Assembly (NCBI GenBank): GCA_001179505.1
Contig: CDMY01000176.1
Coordinates: 143,717-166,679 of the forward strand
DNA: 22,963 bases
Source of the DNA: Vitrella brassicaformis
Lineage: Eukaryota > Sar > Vitrellaceae
Direction of reading: 5' to 3'
This document shows, piece after piece, positions 1 through 10,518 of this stretch (positions within the stretch are counted from its first letter, which is position 1; the number at the start of each line of letters is the position of its first letter). Position numbers and translations under genes: made by a program. The notes beneath the pieces are model-generated. The model did no database searches. It was not told the DNA's origin and saw only the letters and a program-made list of their open reading frames with translations.

Positions 1-524
1 CCCCCCCCCCCCCCACACACAAGTGTATAGCTCGACCAGACAGAGGGGCATCAGACAGTGTGGTGTGGTGTGGTGTGGTCTGGCATGACGCGTGTCTGTC
101 GATGTGTGTTGTGTACTGACTGTATAGTGTGTCTGATCTGAGCGCAAGTCCGGTGCAGATCCCATCGGACAGTGTGCCATGCTGTGCTATGCTATGCTTT
201 GCTCTGCTATGCTCAACCGCACATGTGCTATGCTTCGGTGTCTCAGTCAGTGAGGTCACCTGCGTGCCTGCCTGTGTGTGCGTGTGTCCGTCCCGTCCCG
301 TCCCGTCCAATCTCGACAAATGGTTGGTTGAGGACCCCGTGTCTGTCTGTCTGTATGTGTGGAGGCATGGCATGGCATGGATGTGTGCTGCCTCAACGGT
401 TTAAGAAACAAAAATACACACCACTCTCAGGCCTGCACAAAACCTTTCTGGCTCTCCCTCCCCGCCCTACACAAACAACTCATCACATCACATCACACAC
501 ACACAGCGAACACGAATCCATCTA
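1..524. other. Gene-free flank with simple repeats, downstream of the filamin-repeat gene
   Basis: This stretch lies beyond the stop codon of the minus-strand filamin-repeat gene. It opens with a run of 14 C, then carries a GGTGT-type tandem repeat at about 57-80, ATGCT/TGCTC-type repetition at about 178-212, a CGTCC tandem repeat at about 287-308 and CATCACA repetition at about 481-500. The frames open here are low-complexity and have no protein-like composition. It probably contains the 3' untranslated region of the neighbouring gene plus intergenic DNA. I see no gene. Confidence 0.6.
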
Positions 525-3500
525 TCATGGATTCATGTCAGAATTCTCTGCGGCCCTGCCTAGTGCAGCCCTCTCGTCAGCCAAACCCACACGCCTCAGC
601 AGCGCCTCTTCACACTCACTGACACCACCCCCACCCCAAGTCACTCCCCCACTGTGTACGACCATCGACGCCACCAGCAGAGACACAAACTCTACGAAAT
701 CGGTAAAGGTCAGCTCCATGTGCTGGGCGGGGAGGGCGGGGAGGTCCCGGCGGGCCGCCAGCTGACGGAGCACGGCCTGAACACACACACACACACACAC
801 ACAGGGAGAGAGAGAGAGAGAGAGAGATGCGCTGTATGTCAGTCATGTCAGTCATGTCAATTACCGGTGCGTGCCTCTCTGGCGGCCACGGCCGGGTGAG
901 CCCAAAGTCCTCGGCAAATCTCATGGCAGCACTCCCAGTCATGACGGCCATCCCGCCCCCATCTCCCCCCGCACGTCTCTTTGCGTACACATCGAACACG
1001 GCCATCAAGGCGTCGGGGTTTATCGCCTCCCACACCTGCTGCAGCACCTCGGCCGTCACCCGCAGCGGCCTTGTGTGGGGCTCAGGTAGGGCGCGGGAGG
1101 GGGGGGGACTGGCGGTGGTGTCTCCCTTCTCTGCTGCTGCTGCTGCTGCTGCTGTTGCTCGGACCTGGCGGGCCAGTGGCAGCAGCTTGGTGGTGAACAG
1201 CTGTTTTTGGGAGGATATCTGCGCGGCGCGAGAGAGCGAGAGAGAGAGAGAGAGAGGAGATGCTTGGTAGAGCTCATCTGCGTCACGGTGTTGTCACTGA
1301 CAGGATCGTTGGATGGGTTTTCGATGGACGCGACGACGGCCAGGGCGTCCTTGAAGCTGGCGAAGGACATGACGGCCGCTGACCAACGACCAACAGAGAG
1401 AACGGTGAAACAGACTACTCAAGCTCTGTCAGTGGTGCATGTCTGTCTCACTTTGGTTGCGAGCCGCTGCGTCGGCAGCCAGCTGATTTCTGCATCCATG
1501 GGAATGAACCACACAGGCGCCTGTGTGTCTCCATTGCGTCACATTTGTCTGGTTGTGGTGTCTCCCTACCTGAGTTGGTCCCTGTGTGTGGCGCAGAGCT
1601 GCCCGTCGTCACACATCTTGAGCAAGGCCTCCTCGTCGATCCAGGATATATCCTCGATGGAGACGCCGTAGTGCGCAAACAGCACCCGCAACGTCGATCC
1701 ACCCTGCAGACACAGCACAGCACAGCATCTGTCCGTCTCCACACAGCTACAAAGCTGAGCTCACCCTTCAGCGGCTTTATCGTCGCTTTGCGCCTGCGTC
1801 GGCTGTGTGGGCTCTTCCCGACCACCCACTCCCACTCCCACTCCCTCCCCCATCTTTGGCGGTGTCCACAGCAGCCTCTCAGACCGCATCGCCGTATCCC
1901 CCACAGGCGGCAAGTCAGCATCACCCTTCTCGTAATCTGTGGTAAGGTCGGCGGTGGAGGTGGGGGAGGCAGCAATGCCGAAGCAGCCAGGGGTGCTTGC
2001 GCGGCGGGCAGCAGTGGAGGTGAGAGGGGCGGGGAGGGAATGGCAAAGCGAAACGGGCGGCCCGGAGGCGGCGGCCATCTCAGCTCAAAAGCTCCCATTC
2101 TCATGTCCTCGACCTTCCTCCGAGCCGCCCTGCCCCTCTGCACGCGCTGTATCGTGACTGCCGCATCCTCCCTCCGCCGTCTCTCCCTCTCCACTTCCCT
2201 CCCACCCAATGTGCTCACTCTTCCCGCTGTGGTGCGCCGTCTCCTGATCTGCCGTCTGCCGCCACGATATGGCCGTCCCGGTGAGAGCTGCGGGGCCGGC
2301 CCGGGCGAAGATGGAGGGCCGAATGACAGCTGCTGGGCTGTGGGCGGGGCTGTGGCTCTCTCGAGGGCGTGGGGGGACCGTGTGTGTAGGTGTGATGGTG
2401 GGAGTGAGGGCGTCATGCGGACGGAGGGGAGGCCGCGGGGGCCCTGCAGACGAGGCGTCATATGAGGGTCGGGCATACCCTGCACAGCACAAGAAGGAAT
2501 GCTATTTGACATCTATCGTGTGTGCATGTGTGTGTCAGAGTGCCTTGCGTGTCTCTGCTCACGTGTCTCGGCTGTGGCGTGAATGACGGTGGCGGCTCTC
2601 TTGGCGTCTTGCGGAGCTCAGCGGGGAGTGAGGGCTGGGTGACGGCTGTGGCAGGTGATCCGCCCAGCAGACTTTGATACTCGGACTCGAGGTCTCTTTG
2701 AAGCTGACACAACACAAGACACCACACGCGTAGAGAGAGATGTTTCCACTGTCTTGTCTTGTCGGTTCTGTGTGTGTGTGTGGTGTGTGTGGTGTGTGTG
2801 CGTGTGTTTGCCTACCTCTCCGACTCTGTGTGTGAGCCTCTGCAGGTGATGCTCCTGCACCAACGCCTGCAAGCACCACACATCCAGACATACACACCAT
2901 ACAGACGCACACACACACATGGATGCCGTGCTGTGTTGTGCTTCTGTCCACATACACACCATACACACCTTGTCTTTCTCCCTGATGGCCCTCCAGTAGT
3001 TGTGATGGATCACATCGGCCAAGGCCGCAGACCTCGCGTAGCGGTAGGCATAGCCCTGTCGAGACGCCTCAATCCCGTGGGCACTTCCTGCGCCCGCCCA
3101 TCAGCCATCCCATCCAGTGTGGTGGGTGGGGGGGTGTGTGGATGTATGTATTGCTCACGGGCGAGTCTGTCCATCTCCTCTGCCTCCCGTGATCGCACTT
3201 GTCTGCCTGGGTGTGGCTGCTGCCTCCGTTGCCATGACGGGTTAGTCTTGAGGTCGTGCAGTGCCTCGTCGAAGCCCAATATCTTCAGACGAGCCCCCTG
3301 ACAATCACAATCACAAGTACACAGACAGGCCGACAGTGAGAACGAAAGAACCTGTTATATCTGGTTGATTGCTGGCTGGTTTGTGTGCCTCTGGTGGCGG
3401 TATGTGTGGTGGTGGGGGGCGGTCGGGTGTCAGGACGAGTGGAGAGCCCCTGATGTGCTCGCCGTGGAGAAGAACTGCACAGACGCAGGGAGGCGGGCAG

Positions 3501-5306
3501 GGAGGGAGGGAGGGAGGGAGACAGGAAGGGAGACACACGCATCGCATGTGCGGTGCCTGTGTGTCTGGGTGTCTCTCCCTTCCTTCGTCACTCACTGTGC
3601 AGGACACATTTGAGGAAGGCGCATCCGTACTCAGGAAGAGCACAAAATGATATCGTGTACTGCATGGGATGAACATACCAACCATACAAACAAACAGCCC
3701 GCCAGCCATCCCGCAGACACTCACTCACAAGATAACATACCTCTCCTCCCTCCCTCCCTCCCTTGCTCAGCTCACGGTTCCGTTTTCATTGTCGATGTTT
3801 CTGATGATGCGCATCGGCCCCACGCCCCGCACACCAAAGGGGTCCCCCCCACGCTGCAGCGGGTTGCCAAACCGATCACGGGCCTCTATATACACCTCCT
3901 GGACGCGACGCCACAATATGATATGATCGATGCGTGGCGTGTGCAGTAGGTACCTGTGGGTGTCCGTCCACGCTAAATGTGGGAGGTACAGTGCCTTCAG
4001 GGAGACACAGCTGTGATATCGACGCGAAGGCCTCGCCGGGCTCGATGGCAATGCCGAAGGGGAACCCTGTTCAGTCAGGATGGCGAGAGGGACATACACA
4101 CATGCGCTGCGTCTGCACGCACTAATCGTTCACCTGGCAAGGGCACAGGGGGGTTGGAGACCGTGTCCTCAATCAACACATACAGAAGGTAAAACCCCGG
4201 AGTTGTGCGCATGTACCGAACCTGGCAGAACAAACCACACACACACGTCCTCCATCCCATCTTCCCCCGACAGACATGCACGACTGACCAGGTAAGTCCC
4301 GTTGCCGTTGTCCTGTATGGCTGGCCGCGGCTCGATGCGGTCGCTGTCCCTCATGCCGTCCCCCTGCAGGATGGGCACGATCGGTGGTGTTGGCACCATG
4401 TCAGGGACATAGGCATCCTCCGCCTCGCCCCCTGCTGGCTCATGTGGCTGCTGCTGCTGCTGCTGCTGCTCGCCAGGCAGGAGTTGTCTCTCGAGGTAGA
4501 CGAACAGCTTCAGCCCGCCCTCCTGCATGCTGCGGCCGTGGCTGTCGACAGTGTACACCACAAACTGACAGACAGACAGACAGACATACAGACAGACAGA
4601 GAACGAAACATCCATCCATCTTTGTGTATCTGATCTACGTCGATCGTTGTGGTCTGTGATTGCATTGCCTACCTCCAGAGTGTCGCCCTCCCTCCCGCCC
4701 TTGAGCCCCCTCCCGTGCGCATAACACAGCTGCGGCTCGACCGTCGCGGCCGCCTCACACTCGCCTGTCTCGATATCCTACACACCACACCCGATGGGGG
4801 ACAAATGGCCGCCACGCCGTCGATCCTTTCAGATTCACGCATACCATACCGCTGCTGCCTGTGGTGGCAGGGGCGGCAAATCGTCCCTTGGCAAGACAGC
4901 GTTGGAGGCGCTTTCCTGTACCTCCCGCAGCAGCGTCCCGAAGCGGACCGACGTGCCGAAGTCGGTCGACGGAGGGGCGATCTCTGCTGAGCCTCCTGGT
5001 CCACCGCCGGTGCGCACGTGTTCATTCTCGAGATAGGCTGCACTTATTGACAGACAGCAAATCAGACAGTGGCTGCCACTGTCCTGGTGTGAGAGACGTG
5101 ACGTGACTGACCCTGGAGCGAGTGGATTCTGTCGGCTTCATTGAGATCAGCAAATCCCACCTTCAGCGGTGTTAATGCCCCCTGCTCAAGTCGCACCAAA
5201 GACACACGACGGGCTGGCAGTCAGTGCATGAACCATCACGGTTGCAATCCAACGTGCTCCTGACCCTTGAAGTTCCTGGAGACGGCTCTCGACCAGTGGA
5301 TGTCAT
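525..5306 (-). CDS. Filamin-repeat protein with coiled coil, IQ motif and helical C-terminus (about 1046 aa)
   Basis: Predicted actin-binding or scaffold-type cytoskeletal protein; exact role unknown. Inferred exons: 5306-5265, 5181-5112, 5037-4850, 4777-4673, 4564-4289, 4221-4134, 4066-3954, 3898-3776, 3659-3596, 3474-3437, 3297-3159, 3087-2969, 2866-2816, 2703-2563, 2479-1751, 1703-1570, 1489-1452, 1378-1302, 1218-865, 776-525. Two filamin-like repeats are visible at about residues 105-260 and 255-370, with the family's landmarks: CYAHGRGLKGG, DNGNGTY, ARDRFGNPL, DNENGTY and the closing GEHIRGSP. A charged helical or coiled-coil region follows (about 370-520), then a Pro-rich stretch with an IQ motif near 627-642 (TIQRVQRGRAARR). 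The C-terminus is helical with weak EF-hand-like character (ELTFTDFVEFV). It carries a poly-Gln tract in repeat 1 and a poly-Ala tract near the end. The 14-residue first exon and the 3' end of exon 15 (1750-2060) are the least certain parts. Head-to-head with the transporter gene. Confidence 0.7.
781..827 (-). repeat. Compound microsatellite next to the last acceptor of the filamin-repeat gene
   Basis: AC repeat followed by AG repeat on the plus strand. The gene is on the minus strand, so in sense it reads (CT)n then (GT)n and runs straight into the TTCAG acceptor at 777. It takes the place of the polypyrimidine tract. Confidence 0.9.
1131..1152 (-). repeat. Coding (GCA)7 repeat read as poly-Ala
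   Basis: A CTG/CAG trinucleotide repeat inside the penultimate exon of the filamin-repeat gene. In the frame that keeps the exon open it reads as seven Ala codons, followed by EKGD. It lies in a flexible linker between two helical segments. Confidence 0.75.
4449..4470 (-). repeat. Coding (CAG)n repeat read as poly-Gln
   Basis: CAG repeat in exon 5 of the filamin-repeat gene, read as about seven Gln after PGE. It falls inside the first filamin repeat, as an insertion between the strand containing LKLFVYLERQ and the DNGNGTY strand. It is followed by a long acidic and Pro-rich insertion that makes this repeat longer than the usual 95 residues or so. Confidence 0.75.
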
Positions 5307-5584
5307 GGCAGTGCTGCAAAGGTCATACAGCGACAAAACGCACAGATGCGTGCAGCGCTGAAATTGTCAGCTCCCTGCAGTTTCCTGCGACAAACCTGTT
5401 TCGTTTGCGCTGGGGGCGAGACTGGGGGCGAGGAGCCCGCGGCATCATTTCCAACCCGATCTCTGATCTGGAAGCCGCTGCCATCGTTCGTGACGGCACA
5501 TCAACGAACACTCTCTCGCCAAGAAAGAAGTCTCTGTCGGGCTTGAACCATTATTCAAGCCTTTTCCCCGGACAATTAATCACA
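5307..5584. promoter_or_regulatory. Divergent promoter region between filamin-repeat gene and MFS transporter
   Basis: 278 bp separate the proposed start codons of two outward-facing genes, so both promoters should lie here. The frame of the transporter is open upstream to an ATG at 5267, inside the first exon of the opposite gene, so the transporter start could be further upstream. The 12-mer AGTTTCCTGCGA at 5379-5390 recurs in the divergent region at 10359-10370. No TATA box is obvious. The regulatory role is inferred from gene layout only. Confidence 0.4.
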
Positions 5585-6967
5585 ATGACGCGCCCCGAGG
5601 TCCACCCGAGGCGGCAGCTGCACGTGTCGGTCCTCACCATAGGTTTCCTGTACATCTTCCTCGAGTCCTTCACCCACACCCTCATCATCCCCATGGTCCC
5701 GCAAGTGCTCCCCCACCTCACGCACACGGCGTACTCCATCCTCATCTCATCCAGAGCCTTCGCCACCGTCTTCCTGGTGCTGCCCGCAGGCGCGCTGACC
5801 GACAGGGTGGGCTGGCGGCGGCTGCTGATGCTGCCGCTGCTGCTGCAGATGGCGGGGGCGGTGATGTTCTTTGCCTACCCCAACTATGGGCTTTATCTGA
5901 TGGCCCGGGTCGTCCAGGGCATTGCATCCTCCTTTGGGAACGTGGTGGCCCTTACGGGGGCAGCATCCACCCACACAGAGGAGAACAGGGGAGCGGCGTT
6001 CGGGGTGGTGCTGATGGGGGACTTCGGCTACTCGGTCGGCTCGACGCTGGGCGGCATTCTGTTCGACGCCGGGGGGCATCGGCTGCTGTTCGGGGTGCTG
6101 CTGATGATTATTGTGTCGTTCAGCGCTTTGGTCATTCTGCTGGTGCCGTGTCTACCGCCTGACCTGCAGCAAGAGGGAGGGGCTGCTGAAGGTGGAGAGG
6201 GGAGGAGTGAGAAAGGGGAGGTGCGGGAGAGAGGGGGTGGGGATGACGACTTGGGGCTGCTGGCGATGGCGCGGAACTTCCACCTCAATGTGACGCTGTA
6301 TGGCATCTGGTGAGCCGTTTGTTCTGGGCGGGCGGCTGTGAATGCATGCAATGTGTGCAGATGATCTATGTGTCATGACATGGCATGGCATGGCATGGCT
6401 AGGTGTGGGTGGGGTTGTTTCATGGCGTCGCTGTCCTGGATGCCCCGCTACTGGGAGAAGGAGCTCCGCTTCTCAGCCACTAGAGCCGGTGTCCTCCTCA
6501 ACCCCGCAACCATCGCACGAGTACCCCCATCCCTCCCTCCCCCGATCTATATTTTTTTATGTCTCCCTTTCCTCCTCTCTGTGTCTGGTCTGCACTGCAT
6601 CCCATCCACACAGCTGCTGGCCGCCCCGGTGATGGGCTTCCTCGTCAGCTACTGCCGTCTCCCGCCACAGCTCGCCCTTGCGTGTGCCAACCTGCTGTGC
6701 GGGGTGTCCTCTCTTCTACTGCTGGCCTTCCCGTCGGCCATAGCGCAGGCGTGCATCCTGGCTCTGCAGGGGTGGGGGACAGCAGCGGTGGACAGCGGTG
6801 GTTTGGTGACGGTGGTGAAGATAGTGCTGGAGGAGCGGGGGGTGGGGCGGGTGGGGACGGGGTATGCCCTCGAGGACGTGGCCTACAATGGGGGGATCAT
6901 TTGGGGGCCGATCATCGTGGGCGGGGTGGTCCATCTTACTGACGACTACTGGTCAGAGAGAGGAACA

Positions 6968-7005
<38 letters not shown>

Positions 7006-7746
7006 CGGAGACACATGTTCTTGGATGTGTCTCCGATTGTTGTCTGGATGCCTGGATGCAGGCTTGGTTTCTTCTGCATGGCGTTGCTGGCCTTCACCGG
7101 GAGCGCCCTCGTCTTCTACTCTTGGTCCACCTACCTCCCCCCGCCCGCCCGCTCTCCATCTATTCACCCCTGTCTCTCTGAGGAGGACACGGAGGGCCTC
7201 CTGCGCCGCCCCTCACACCACTCACGCGTCACACACTCTTCTGACGACTCGGGATCATCACCGAGCCCTCCTGTCAGCAAGCGGAACTCTTACCATCTGC
7301 GGGTCATGGACGAAGACCATTACGGTGGGGGAGGGGGGTGGGCTGTGCTGGGTGGTGACCAGAGGAGGGCGGTCGGCAAGTCGATTCACGCGACGGTATA
7401 TGGGAAGGTTCAGAGCACGTCGCTGCTGCCTGTGGACGAGAACAGCGAGAGCACCGACAGCGAGACGGCGGACAGCGGAATGATAGAGATGGCAACGAGT
7501 GGTGGAGATGGGGGCCCCCACCGGCACCAACATGCGCACCACCAGCACCAGCACCAGCATGACAAGAGGGTGTCACTGGTGTGGTCGCCGAGACAGTCGT
7601 ACGGGCACGACAGTGGGGAGGATGGGGCTGGTGGTGGTGGTGGTGAGGGTGAGGGTCGGCGCGTGTCTAGGGTGCGGACACAGCGGCTGAGTGTGTCGTC
7701 TGTGTTGCTCAGCAGTGGCATGGAAAGAAGACTCACTGTGCAATGA
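5585..7746 (+). CDS. Major facilitator superfamily transporter, 12 TM, vesicular-amine/DHA1-like (621 aa)
   Basis: Likely proton-coupled antiporter of small organic solutes; substrate unknown. Exons 5585-6309, 6403-6520, 6614-6951, 7062-7746 join to 622 codons. Six hydrophobic helices fill exon 1. The loop motif after TM2 (GALTDRVGWRR) is MFS motif A, and RVVQGIASSFGN in TM4 is the usual Arg/Gln-Gly motif. The GDFGYSVGSTLGGILFD segment in TM5 resembles the antiporter Gly-rich motif C. In the second half, GYALEDVAYNGGIIWGPIIVGG resembles the matching helix of SLC18-type carriers. A roughly 40-residue charged Gly/Glu-rich loop separates the halves. After the last helix comes a cytosolic tail of about 190 residues rich in Ser, Gly and His, with a His/Gln cluster encoded at 7517-7560. 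Two introns interrupt a Trp codon in the same phase. Intron 2 (93 bp) is open in frame, so its retention would insert 31 residues. Start chosen at the first Met directly before TM1 and a short charged N-terminus. Confidence 0.88.
6965..7005 (+). repeat. Compound microsatellite (AC)n(AG)n in transporter intron 3
   Basis: Pure AC repeat running directly into a pure AG repeat, starting 13 bp after the donor of the transporter's third intron. On the sense strand it is purine/CA-type and donor-proximal. Confidence 0.9.
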
Positions 7747-7923
7747 CTGACATGACATGGCACGACTTGACTGCATTCATTGACACACAATGATGCATTG
7801 GATTCTCATGTCTCAAGTACCTGAGTCACTCGCCTCGCCCAAAACACATATCAACACACAAACCCACACACACCCATCCTCCCACGCCAGCACTGCACCT
7901 TCCTGAACCCTCACTATAATCAG

Positions 7924-9734
7924 TCAGTAGCCCTTCACATTGACCAGCGGCTGCAGCCGATGGACCACTTGCACCAGGCTCGCTTGGTTGCGCATAACCT
8001 CTCCCAGGTCCTTGTACGCCGTGGGGGCCTCGTCCCTGACTTTTGGGTTCGTGTCGCACACAATGCCCTTCATCGACTGCACAAACTCACGCTGATCGAC
8101 ACACCGACACACACACACAGGTGAGCGGTTTGTTGGCTTTGGAGGCTTATTCACTCACTTGTGAGATGTGCTTGACGGCGGCTGTGCGGGACATCCTGCG
8201 TCCTGCCCCGTGTGAGCATGACTGCCAGCTGAGTGAGTTGCCCTTGCCCTCCACGATGTATGTGCCCGTGCCCATCGACCCGGGGATGATGCCCAGCTCC
8301 CCTGCACGGTCAGACACACACAGGCCCGGGCCGAACACACGTGTGTGTGTGTGTGTGCGTGCGGTGCGGTGTGCTGCTGTCGTTCCTACCCGCCTTTGCT
8401 GACGTGGCGCCCTTGCGTGTGACGTAGAGATCCTCAGTCCGCTTCTCACCTGAGCACCACAGCACACAAGTCACGGGCCTGTGTGGCCGGGAGGTGTGTG
8501 TATGTGTGTGTGCGTGTGTGTGTGTGTGTCGGGAGGTGTGGGTGTCCACCTGTGTGAGGGTCGGTGTAGGTGCAGGTTTCGCATGTGCAGTAGTTGTGGT
8601 GGATGTTGACCGTCGACGACCAGTCCGGCACCTTCCGAGTCACCTCCTGCATCACCTGCATCAATCGCATCAATCGGGGACGCCGGCCATTCATTCCTCG
8701 GTCGTGGCACTGACACGACACACCTCAGTGATTGATCGACATGACATACATACCCTTGCGAAGGCCTTGATCATGAAGGAGCGGTTCATGAAGGCGTAGG
8801 CCTGGCAGAAACGCATGTCGGCTAGGTAGTCCTGGCCCTCCTTGGTGTCCAGGTACAGAAAACTCAGACCTGCACCCATTCATCCGGCCATCCATCCATC
8901 GGTGAGAATGCACACACACTTTCTCCGGCTCTCTCCCTCCCCTGCTGACTGACTGACCTTCTTTTGTGCCGCCCGTCTGCTTGGCCGCCAGTTGGTCGTA
9001 GTGCCGGGCGGTGATGTTGCCGATGTTCCTGCTGCCCGAGTGCAGCAGCATCCAAACATTATCGCTCTCGTCGTAGACCAGCTCGATGAAGTGGTTCCCG
9101 CCGCCTAGCGTCCCCAGCTGCAGCGTGTGTCTCCTGTCAAAGGTGTCCCGTATCCACGACGTCGGCTCACGCTCGGACATCAGCGACTTGGTCGCCTCCC
9201 GCGCCCCTGCTGGCTCTCTGTCATGGGAGTCAAACCCTGTGGACAGACAGCAGCCGGATGATAATGCAGCGCAGCAATGGTGTCACCTTCACCGCACCTA
9301 CCCGTTGGAATGCTCATCTTCAGCCCCTTCTGTATCTTTGCGAGCTGCCCGTCGGTGAGGTGGCTTCGCTTGAGGCCGCGGAGGGGCACAGCGCACATCC
9401 CGCAGCCGATGTCCACACCCACGGCGTTGGGGCAGATGGCGTCCCTTGCTGCATGAGCGGGTCGACACACACACAGTCACACACGAACACACACAGGGAG
9501 GGAGGTATTTATGCGCCGTGCCGCTGCAGCCAGGAATCTTTTCTCCAGGACGGGACGGCTGCTTGCGTACTTGCGAAGACTGATCCGATTGTGGCGCCTT
9601 TACCGAGGTGCACATCCGGCATGGCCGCCACGAAGCCCACCACAAAGGGCTTCTCCGCAAGGGCCACCAGCTGCCGATACGTGGCGTCATCATAGTCACT
9701 CGTGTAGCTGACACACACCCGCACAGACCACACA

Positions 9735-9765
<31 letters not shown>

Positions 9766-10330
9766 GGAGGGAGTGACCACGTGTGTGTTCGGAATGTGTG
9801 CCTCAGGCGAGTGCCCCTCCCTCAGCCTCTCACATGTACACAGGGACGCCCCTGGTCTCCACGACAATCGGCAACTCCAACTCCCCATCCCCCAGCTGCC
9901 GTCCACCCCGCTCTTGAGCACTCTCCCTCTTCACCATGGCACGGCCCTCCTCCCGTCCGGCCACTTCGACTTCCACCTCCACCTCCATCCCATCGTCCTC
10001 GACGGCATCGTCATTGCAGGTCTTGAAGTTCGTGGTCGGCTCGTCCTCTGCTGCCAGCAGTCGGTCTCTCTCACTCGCAATGGACGAGGTGCCGTGATGC
10101 GCGGGCTGCCGACGGCGGTGCTGATGATTGTGGGAGGAGTAGTGCCGGTGGTGACACAGTCCACAATAGGGCGGCGGGAAGGCGCTGATGGGATGGGTGG
10201 TGGGGAGATGGAGGCATCTGATGAACTGCTCAACCGCAGCTTGAGCCGGGTGTTTGTGATACGACCGGGAGTCGGCAATAAGACTCCTGGCGGACGAAAT
10301 CTGATGCCACGGACGCTGAATGCGCTGCAT
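7924..10330 (-). CDS. rtcB: RNA-splicing ligase RtcB, bacterial-type, with N-terminal extension (550 aa)
   Basis: Joins RNA 2',3'-cyclic phosphate or 3'-phosphate ends to 5'-OH ends using GTP and Mn2+, in RNA repair or tRNA splicing. Exons 10330-9834, 9707-9571, 9448-9302, 9236-8958, 8869-8754, 8655-8550, 8449-8390, 8301-8159, 8091-7924 join to exactly 551 codons. Family residues are all present: MPDVHLGKG (195-203), VDIGCG with metal ligands Asp224 and Cys227, GGGNH (Asn308, His309), LHSGSRN (His326), NIHHNY (His411/412), and SHGAGR with the GMP-accepting His478. The wording of these motifs follows the E. coli-type branch rather than the animal/archaeal HSPC117 branch. The core matches the roughly 408-residue bacterial length; an extra 140 residues or so lie at the N-terminus. 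The first 35 of these are Arg/Ser/His-rich and poor in acid, which could be an organelle presequence, and they are followed by an acidic EVEVEVEV stretch. The ATG at 10330 is the first in the open exon. Confidence 0.93.
9729..9765 (-). repeat. Compound microsatellite in RtcB intron 1
   Basis: AC repeat then AG repeat on the plus strand. In gene sense it is (CT)n(GT)n, lying about 20 bp before the acceptor of the first RtcB intron. Confidence 0.85.
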
Positions 10331-10518
10331 CAGTAGACGTGGGCGTGGCTCACCTTTTAGTTTCCTGCGAGCTTAGAAATGGCGAGCTCATGATTCCCGA
10401 ATTCCCCCTTAACTCGTCCACGACCAGCAGTGTCAAGATGACCGAGATCCCCCCACGAGAAAGGGGGCAATCAATCTTTTAACCCTCCTCTGACGCTCCA
10501 TCCCCTTCCATCCATGCC
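10331..10518. promoter_or_regulatory. Divergent promoter region between RtcB and the two-pore channel
   Basis: 188 bp between two outward-facing start codons. It contains the 12-mer AGTTTCCTGCGA (10359-10370), also seen at 5379-5390. The overlapping 11-mer TGCGAGCTTAG (10366-10376) recurs at 17375-17385 upstream of Rpn6. Runs of C (10449-10454) and G (10463-10467) form a weak inverted repeat. The promoter role is inferred from gene layout. Confidence 0.4.

Noticed and set aside
1545-2465. 306-codon plus-strand open frame
   Set aside because: It is the complement of the Pro/Arg-rich exon 15 of the filamin-repeat gene; GC bias keeps the opposite frame open. No domain-like sequence.
9608-10336. 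242-codon plus-strand open frame
   Set aside because: Antisense to RtcB exons 1-2 and intron 1, which carry clear RtcB motifs; it contains translated CA/GA microsatellite.
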